From Protopterus annectens (Eukaryota > Chordata > Ceratodontiformes > Protopteridae): DNA of 64,000 nucleotides. Of this stretch, positions 56,640 through 64,000 are shown piece by piece. Where the stretch lies: positions 1,754,497,030 through 1,754,561,029 of the forward strand of contig NC_056725.1 in NCBI RefSeq assembly GCF_019279795.1, read 5' to 3'. Below the pieces are notes generated by a model. It saw nothing but the letters and a program-made list of their open reading frames with translations. It was not told where the DNA came from and did not search any database. Position 1 is the first letter of the stretch, and every line of letters starts with the position of its first letter. Position numbers and translations under genes: made by a program.

Positions 56640-58612
56640 CCTGATTTATCTGGGTGGGTATGCACAATATTGCCGGTCCCATACATAACTCTTAGGTAGC
56701 AGTTAAAAAAAACACAGTTAACAAGTAGTTATCTTGCAAAAATAAGCCAATAAACACATTACAGAACATTCAGATTTCAGCTGCTAGGGGGGTCTGGTGG
56801 GCTCCCCACACCTGCAGACCATATAAATGGATTTTGACTTGGACTTAGTGGTAATATCTACCATTAACTGCTCACATTTTAAAACCAGGCCTGATCAGAG
56901 GTGCGTATAGACATTGCTGTAGCTGGTTGGGGATGGTATGGTCATTACATCTGTAATTTTCCTCACAATCAAACATCACAGGTTTGCATAAGAGGTTATT
57001 ACAGCCTTATTTTTGGCTGGGGACAATGTAGTCATTGCTTCTTTTCCTTTTCTCAGAGCTGTGCAAAGAAAGTTATTAGAGCTTCTGTAGGGGCAGGGTA
57101 CTATCTAGGAAAAACAAGTCAGAATACATTACTGTGATCTTTACTTGTTCATTTTCCTCACAATCATATATCAGGCAATGGAGCCAGGGTAGGGCAATAT
57201 GCTATGTATATGAATGATAGCAGCCACTTGAAAAACATGTCTGTGGCCATTTGAACCTCTGCTTTCATACCAATCAAATAACAGAGAGATGTACAGACAC
57301 TGCCATTTTTTTTCCGGGAGCGGGGGGTATTCCCAGATAGGACTGATGTATTCTCTCAAACATTTGTTTTCTTAGTTTACTGTGAGCTTCTGTTTTGTCA
57401 GCTTTGACCATTAAGCCTTGGGTACAACTTTTGTCTTCCTTGAAGGAAAAAATAAGGCTGAAATTATTTTCTTACTCCCAATTCTTTCCAGGGCACCACT
57501 GGATCAAATGGTAGGGAAAATGCTCTAAAAATCACTTCACATCATCTATAACCCTACAGCTCCTTGGGCTTGACAGCACCCAGACATCTAGCTTAACTGA
57601 GTAATTTCCTACAGTTATTACTGCACTGCTTTAGACAGGTAAGGTTTTCTGAAACGATACAAGGAAAATAAAGTTGAACAGCAACACTGAATTTCTTTCC
57701 CCAAATCAAACTTTTCTTCCAGCCATAAATGAATGAAAACATTGATAAAAACCTTGAAATGTAATTTACAATATATAGAAAGTCATGGCTTCTTGAAAAA
57801 GCTGAAGATAAAGGCAAGATGTGAGAAAAGGAAGGAAAAAGTAATGTGTATAGAGTGGCAGGACAGAAGAGCATTGGAGGTTGAAAAGTAGAAAGTGGGA
57901 GGTACATGGAGTAGATTGCCAAGGACACTATGTTACAATCTGTCAGCTCTATTCATTGGGTTGTTGTAATTTATCATCTTTGCAGCTAAAAGCCAGTCAC
58001 TGTGAATGTCCCTCTGTGAGATGAGCTAACGCAGTGTCGTACCCAGGCTTGCCATAATGTCACAGCATTGTGGCTTCAGTTCTGTCTGTGTATATTACTC
58101 CTAAAACTCTGCAACACAAACTTAAAAGGTTGATTATGAGGAATGGCAGTGACAAGGTAAAACTTATATTGGAAGTGTCTATGGGCCCTTAAGTGACACT
58201 TGGTGGCCGCTAAAATTTTAACACCAGCTCTGCTTAGGATGCAACACAACACTCATGGTTTCCTATCCAAAGGGCATCCAAACTACATACAGTATTTTTG
58301 GTTACCTGTGAGTACAATCAAATAATATGCTTTATGAGTTTCTATTGCAGCAACTGTAATATTATAGTTTGTAAAAACAGCTACCAAACACTAACAAAAC
58401 CATTTAATAAAAAGGATTTCATCCTTTTTATTTCCCACTTAAAAAAACATATATTTACATATTTGATAATGAGTGCAGTGTTAAATGAACAAACACACCT
58501 ACCCCTATGGCCTGTTCTGGTCTAAACTTTTCATTATGAGACCTTTAAGAGAACTAAACTACTTCTGAGTTTTGCCTGCTTTTTAACAATACATCCTACC
58601 TTTCCACTAAGT

Positions 58613-58615
<3 letters not shown>
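56640..58615. other. No recognised feature
   Basis: Intronic sequence just before the upstream ORC3 exon. Three partly similar segments between 56,900 and 57,360 share GGTTTG/AACCTCTG-type and CCTCACAATCA motifs, suggesting an old local repeat, but I cannot define a unit. Confidence 0.45.

Positions 58616-58661
<46 letters not shown>
58616..58661. repeat. (GT)n microsatellite
   Basis: Pure GT run, 111 bases from the 3' side of the ORC3 exon, inside the intron. Confidence 0.97.
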
Positions 58662-58662
<1 letters not shown>

Positions 58663-58771
58663 AAGTGTGCAGTATAAGTGTGGATCCTTTACCCATCCAT
58701 CACAAGATCTACCACCACCCCCACTTCACAGTAATTGAAGCCACCAAAGTTCGTATCCATTTGTCATTTAC

Positions 58772-58938
58772 CCTTTTAACAGAAGTGTACCAATCAGCCA
58801 GAGAAGCCAATGAACAAAGCATTTTCTTCTGACGGAGCTCTGCAGGGTGAGGCTGCACGTCTGTTTCATCATCAGCTTCCAGTCTGATACTGTGTCCCAA
58901 AAGCTGTCCAAACACTTTCTGCAGAATGTGCTTTACTC
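58772..58938 (-). CDS. ORC3: ORC3 internal exon (first seen in this window)
   Basis: A 167-nt exon. The acceptor is ..TATCCCACACAG and the donor is AGG|GTAAATG. It begins with two bases that finish a codon, then 55 codons: VKHILQKVFGQLLGH, a variable acidic part, KKMLCSLASLADWYTSVKR, ending in phase 0, which fits the next exon at 41,407. The KH-LQK-(x)-QL and L-WY blocks match human ORC3 from memory; the middle is variable, as in other vertebrates. A one-base-earlier donor (AAAAG|GGTAAA) would break the frame. The upstream ORC3 exon should lie at higher coordinates but was not found up to 64,000. Confidence 0.9.
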
Positions 58939-59304
58939 CTGTGTGGGATACAGGGATGAAGAAATTACAGATGTTAGTTTAGACACAATACACTGTTACT
59001 TACAGTTAAATTTTAAATTTTTATCTTTATATATGTGCAATCAGTATGTAACAGCACCATCTATCCACTCAGACTAGAACTACAGCAGCAGAAAATTTTC
59101 TATAACTGAATTGTGTACACAGCTTCATGTATTAGTCTGTAAGCAACTTTTAGCAGGACAGGTTTCAGAAATGGCAGTATATTTTGTCTGTACTGTACAC
59201 AACTATTCAAAGGAGGAAGGGAAGCTCTATCCAGTTTTTATTTTTTTGGTAGCGGGTTAAGTACACTATGGACCAAAGAACATTGAAGTAACAAACATCT
59301 TCTT
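58939..59304. other. No recognised feature
   Basis: Intron sequence upstream of the first ORC3 exon seen; nothing recognised. Confidence 0.5.
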
Positions 59305-61075
59305 AAACATAAATAGCATGAAACATGACCAATCAGACCCTCTGGAATTGCTGTAGTCCCCAAGCAGGCTTTGTGCTTCATGAGTGGAGAACAGTGACAG
59401 TCATCCCTTTGCACAAAAGTGGGCCATCTGAAGACCCTGGAAACTACAGACCCACAAGTCTCACTAGTCTTATATGTAAAGCCATGGAAAGAATGATCGT
59501 GGATATGATCAACAGTGGTACAGTAAGCCTCCAGACACTGGACCCAACCTAGTTTGGTTTGTCAAGGGCAGGTCATGCCTACTTAACCTGGTGGTCTTCT
59601 TTGAGAAGGTCACCAAAGCAATGGATGACGGTGAAATGGTTCACATTGCCTTGACCTGGCCAAGGCATTTGACACAATACCTCACTCAGGCATTGTTGAC
59701 AAACTCAATAGGTTAGGTACAAAACTGTATGTCACCTGGCAGGAACCAGGAAGTTAGAACTGGGGAGTCCACCTCTACAAAGAGGCAAGTCACAACAAGA
59801 GTCCTTCAGGGATCGGTCCTTGGACCGCTCCTTTTTTGCATTTACGTCTACGAAGAAATGGCCAAGATCAATGGTCTCTGGCTGACTAAATTTGCAGATG
59901 ACCAAAAATTAGGAGCAGTCATTGAATCCCATACTGACACAAAAATTCTTCAGGAAGAGCTGACACAGACAATCAACTAGTGTCAGAGCCATGGACTAAA
60001 CCTAAGTCAGCGCAGTGGTGCAGCGGTAGTGTTGTTGCCTCACAACAAGAGGCTCTCCAGTTCGATTCTCGGCTGTGTGGAGTCTGCATGTCTTCTCTGC
60101 ATTCATGTGGATTTCCTCTGGATGCGCCAGTTTCCTCCCACATTACAATTACATGCGTCTTTAGCATTTCTCCCCGCACCTCCGCTGAAAATCGGCTTTG
60201 TTCCAAGTCGGACTTTCGTGGTTAACAAACGTTAAATAAATAAATGGCAAGAAATGAATAATAGTGTCCATCCCTGGTAACTATCATATTGACAACATAC
60301 CCCTTAGAGCGGACCCAGTAGTCAGGGACTTAGGGAAACACACATACAGTAATCTAGCCTTTGACCATCAGAAGTCTACAGTAGTGAGGACATCATTCTA
60401 TGTTGTGAAACGTATAAGTCCAAGGAAGTCATTGGTCCACTGTAGTCGGCATTCATCAGGCCTATCATTGAGTACAATGCCATCTTTGTTATGTACCTAA
60501 CCAGGCATATCAAACAATTGGAACAGAGCACAGAGGTTCCTCAATAAAAGAATACAGGGTGTAAATAAAATGTCCTATGCAGACTGCCTCAAGGCCCTAT
60601 CCCTGCATTCTGTCTCCGACAGGCTTTTGAGGGGAGATCTATGCCTGGTATACAGGGAATTGTCAGACCCTACTCTGATGGACCTCCTGCATATCCAGAA
60701 AGCAAACTGCACCAGAATTATCCATTATAAAGACTTATACCTTGCCTGTGATATAAATAGGACCTGCTGGAGAGATGGGTATGTATCCCAGAGACTACCC
60801 CGTCTCTGGAACAGACTCTCCATCCATGTGAAGCAAAGTTCCTCCCTAACCTAATACAACTGCAACTTGGACAACTGGATGGAGAACAGGAAATTAATTT
60901 TTGGTTTGGCACCTATGTCTCTAATAGACACAGGCAACCTGTAAATGTTTCATCTTCCAAGTCCCTGCTTACACCTACCAAGGGTATCAGAACTTGTCAT
61001 AAATTTGGGATGCATGGCTAGACTTGAAGAGACCTTTTTGGTCGTTAACCTAGTAAACACCTATGAACATATAAC
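59305..61075 (+). mobile_element. CR1-like LINE, split by a SINE
   Basis: 59,325-59,552: WRTVTVIPLHKSGPSEDPGN then YRPTSLTSLICKAMERM. 59,729-59,980: TRVLQGSVLGPLLFCIYVYE and LTKFADDQKLGAVIES, with the FADD catalytic block. After the SINE (60,008-60,243) it resumes with DPVVRDLGKH..SNLAFD and CRDGYVSQRLPRLWNRLSIH. 3' region to about 61,075 (AACACCTATGAACATAT). Stops at 59,550 and later show it is inactive. Confidence 0.85.
60008..60243 (+). mobile_element. tRNA-derived SINE, tail type II, inside CR1
   Basis: Head GTGGTGCAGCGGTAGTGTTG, B-box-like GTTCGATTC, short body, tail CCGCTGAAAATCGGCTTTGT, CCAAGTCGGACTTTC, GGTTAACAAACGTTAAATAA. It interrupts the CR1 reading frame within LKLN. Confidence 0.85.
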
Positions 61076-61289
61076 AACAAATAGACCCTCCCTTTTGCGT
61101 CTGCTATTGGGAATAAATATCCTTCCTGCTTCAGTCTAGTTGTTTGGGTCTAAAGCTTACATGTTTGGAAATGTGCATGTCCTCCACTGATGCAAGCTAT
61201 GACACCGCACCTCAGACTAGGAGAACATCCCTACCCACTCCTTTAAGCCAGTATGAACCTAAACACTTAGCAAGCTCCTTCTTTCTTTC

Positions 61290-63490
61290 TTTTTTATTGA
61301 CATATGTTAACCGAGTTAGTCCGACTGGGCCAAAGGCCTTTTTTCAGCAAAGACCCGAGGAGAAAAGCTCCCAAAGTACAATAACCATAAACAGAAAATT
61401 TACAGTCAATTACTACATGTCAAACAAGAAATATTGCAAGAAGTAATAAGTTTACAAATGACTACAGATGAATAAGGCTATAAGAAGAAACAAAAAATTA
61501 AATCATAACATGGTACAAAGTATGTCAAAAATTTAGAAACAGTCAAGAGGAAAAAAGACAGCATATTAAGAATGCATAGTATGCAAGAAGGTAATAGGTT
61601 ATACAACGTTAAATGAAAAATTCAAACATACATGGTAGAAAGTATGCCAAAAATTTAAAAACAGTTGAAAGGAAAGAGAGTCAGTATAACAAGGAATGCA
61701 AAATATGTAAGAAGACAGAGTATATACAGTAGGTAATGTGAAAAGACAAGAGACAGGTGAGCTGTAAATATAGCAAGTTGTACAGGGGGAAGAAATAAAT
61801 ACAATAGTAGAAAGCTAAAGGGCAACAGACAGATTAGTAGATAGAAGTCATGTAGGGTCCTTGCAAGAGCATGATCAAGAATATGGAGACTGACCTTGAT
61901 AGCTATTTTAAAGGTGGTAGGATTAGTAATACATTTGACATTTGGTTGTAATTTATTCCAAGCCTTTGCTATGGAACAGGAATAAAGTATTTTGTCAATG
62001 TTTTTATTGGGCCTATAAACTTGCAGTACATTCTGTTGTGAGCTACAGAGAGTGCAGTTGGGGTGTAGGACTGAATGAGAGTGGAGAGAGAGGGGCAGGA
62101 TGTAGGTTCATGTAGAACTGAATAAGCCAAAAGAAGTTGGGGTAGTAAAATTTGGTGATGAAATTCCAGCCACTGCAAGTTCTTTAGGGATATGCAATGA
62201 TGAGAGTGGTAGGGTTGATTGGAGGCAAATTTTGCAAGTTTATTATAAGCAAGTTTTAATTTAGTCAGCAGATTAGATTGGAGGTAAGTGAGTATAGCAG
62301 CAGCATAAAGGAGTGCGGGAAGTAAAAAGGCTTGTGCACGGGAGAGTCTGGAAGCATTTGAGGAATTGTTTATGCCTGTAAAGCAGACCTAGCTTTTGAT
62401 AAGTCTTTTTAATACACTGTTGAGTGTGGAGATCGAACTTTAGATGGTCATCCATGATAACATCTAGGAGTTTGGTGTGAGGTTCAGTGAAGATAATTGT
62501 ATTGTTGAGGGAGGAGACTGAAAAGGTAACTTTGTGATGTTGGAGAGATGAAGGATGGAATAGGAGAAGTTTAGTTTTCTTTGGATTCAGTAGCAGTTGA
62601 TTGGAAGTAAACCATCTTTCAATGGAGTGAAGAGGCTCTTGGGTGAGAGTATGAAGGTGAGTGATGTTGTCGAAGCATGAGACAATTGTGGAATCATCTG
62701 CATACTGAACAATGGTACAGAGTGGACAAGAAGAGTGGAGGTTATTTATAAAGATGTTAAAAGAGTAGGGGTCCAATGATGGAGCCTTGGGGCACCCCAG
62801 TTTGAACAGGTAGGAAAGTTGAGAAATTAGACTGCCATTTCACTGCCTGTGAACTGTTTGATAAGTAGCTGGAGAACCAAGGTAGTGCTGAGTCAGAGAG
62901 GTTCAGTGAGGATAGTTTGGATAGAAGTAGTCTATGGGAAACAGTACTGAAGGCTTTGTATAGGTCAAGAAACAAGCAGGTGACTAACTTATTATTGGCA
63001 TGGGATTTAGCGATGGTGTTTATGAAGGAAGTCAGAACAGTAGCAGTACTATGTTTTGGGCGAAAGCCATGCTGTGAGTGGGTAAGAAGATTTTCTTGGA
63101 GCAGGTATTCAAGGAGCTGTTTGTGAACGCATTTTTCTAGAATACTAGACAGGGGAGATGGGATGGCAATAGGTCTGAAGTTGGAGGGGTCAGTTGAGCT
63201 GCTGCCTTTATGTAAGGGTATGAGGTAGAAATTTTCCAGATATCAGGTACAATGTTTTCCTTGATGGACCTATTGATTAATATTGAAAAGGGGTGAGTGA
63301 TGGAATTATCAGCAATTTTTAGGAATTGTGAAGGTAGATTGTCTACTGATGGAGAGCATGTTTTAAGTTTGGAAAGAAGGGACTTGCCATAGTTTGTAGG
63401 GACAGATTTAAGAAAAATATGTTGGAATGGGTAGGACTGAGGGGTGTGCTGTCTGTGATACTGGTAGTTTTGGTAAGGTTACGGATAGAG
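61290..63490 (-). mobile_element. Rex/L2-like LINE, RT to 3' end
   Basis: Minus-strand RT: FRPIAIPSPLSSILEKCVHK (about 63,150), ATVLTSFINTIAKS, FLDLYKAFSTVSHRLLLSKL (62,920), GVPQGSIIGPLLFNIFINNL (62,770) and the catalytic YADDSTIV (62,700). Then WFTSNQLLLNPKKTKLLLF. Open pieces of 167 and 72 codons overlap slightly out of frame. The 3' part from 61,380 to 61,750 has a 122-bp tandem pair, and the tail at 61,294-61,372 resembles the type II SINE tail. CR1/L2 superfamily; exact clade uncertain. Truncated at the 5' side near 63,490. Confidence 0.8.
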
Positions 63491-64000
63491 TCAAAGTATT
63501 ATCTTGCAAATCAAGATAAAACAATAAAGGACACCTAAACTATACAAGTATAAAAAAGTATGTAGTACATGGAATGCTGTGACTACACACCAAAATCAGG
63601 GAAAAGATAAACTTGTTAAGTTTATTCCAAGTGCCAGATTATCCAGAGATTAGGGGTGCTTAACAAAAGTTTTGTTAAGGACAGATAAGTGTTGGCAAAA
63701 CTGATTATTGTGCTAGGAACATGACAGCACAGACTGACATCCAGCAAATAACAGCTGAAAAAGGTAAAACAGCTTTTAAAATCTTTTAGAACTTCATTCT
63801 GTCACACTTATAAACAAGTATGACAGAACAAAATGTCTTGACAGCCTTTAAAAAGTTGTTTTTCCTTCTGCCAGAGGAGTCCTTTGTTACTGGCTGTAGT
63901 ACATCTCAACTGTCTCCTATGTTAACTCATACTTTTGCCCTGTCCCTTGCAAAATTTTTGATTTTCTTATTAAATCACTGAAAATTACAGTCAGTCATTA
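63491..64000. other. No recognised feature
   Basis: AT-rich sequence at the window edge; nothing recognised. Confidence 0.5.

Noticed and set aside
56363..56699. His/Thr and Val/Cys repeat reading frames
   Set aside because: They are translations of the (GT)n microsatellite.
1..64000. CRISPR arrays, phage defence or other prokaryotic systems
   Set aside because: No regularly spaced short repeats and no prokaryotic gene organisation; the window is vertebrate intron sequence.
59000..64000. Upstream ORC3 exon
   Set aside because: No block resembling the preceding ORC3 residues was found by eye; most of the interval is LINE sequence.

Overview
The window is a piece of a vertebrate nuclear genome, rich in introns and retroelements. 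Three exons on the minus strand (58,772-58,938; 41,268-41,407; 15,981-16,140) join in frame with consensus splice sites. Together they encode 155 contiguous residues that match origin recognition complex subunit 3 (ORC3). The rest is intronic or downstream sequence, with introns of 17,364 and 25,127 bp. No prokaryotic gene, CRISPR array or cellular RNA gene was found. Long introns, several DIRS retrotransposons, CR1, L2-like and L1 LINEs, and tRNA-derived SINEs suggest a fish or amphibian with an expanded genome. Lungfish, bichir and amphibian are candidates, but the sequence alone does not decide between them.

Layout. At 1-10.9 kb a 1.17-kb direct duplication flanks a chimeric DIRS element (E), followed by a decayed second DIRS family (B). 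At 11.3-15.1 kb lie an L2-like LINE, two SINEs and a CR1 LINE. The first ORC3 exon in coordinate order is at 16.0 kb, followed by L1 at 18.2-19.7 kb and a minisatellite near 20 kb. From 21.6 to 33.5 kb there is a nested stack. An old DIRS (D) was invaded by a young DIRS (A), by a CR1 3' end with a SINE, and by another CR1. That CR1 was hit by a 537-bp DNA transposon carrying a SINE. At 34.8-38.9 kb are L1 copies, one split by an inserted LINE 3' end. The middle ORC3 exon is at 41.3 kb. A decayed DIRS (C) at 42.5-48.1 kb is interrupted by a SINE. From 50.6 to 63.5 kb there are L2, CR1, L1 and Rex/L2-like LINE fragments, SINEs, (GT)n tracts and the upstream ORC3 exon at 58.8 kb.

The best-resolved mobile element is DIRS-A (21,793-27,342). 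It has inverted terminal repeats and an internal complementary region (ICR) whose two halves are complementary to the two outer ends. It encodes Gag with a Cys/His N-terminus, reverse transcriptase with YLDD, RNase H and a complete tyrosine recombinase. Its pol and gag carry frameshifts, so it is probably not autonomous now. In both A and E the ITR on the Gag side carries the palindrome TGACGTCA followed by a TATA box facing gag. All five DIRS elements lie on the minus strand, co-oriented with ORC3.

All calls come from reading the sequence and from recalled family knowledge. No database search was run. Edges of old repeats are approximate, usually to tens of bases.
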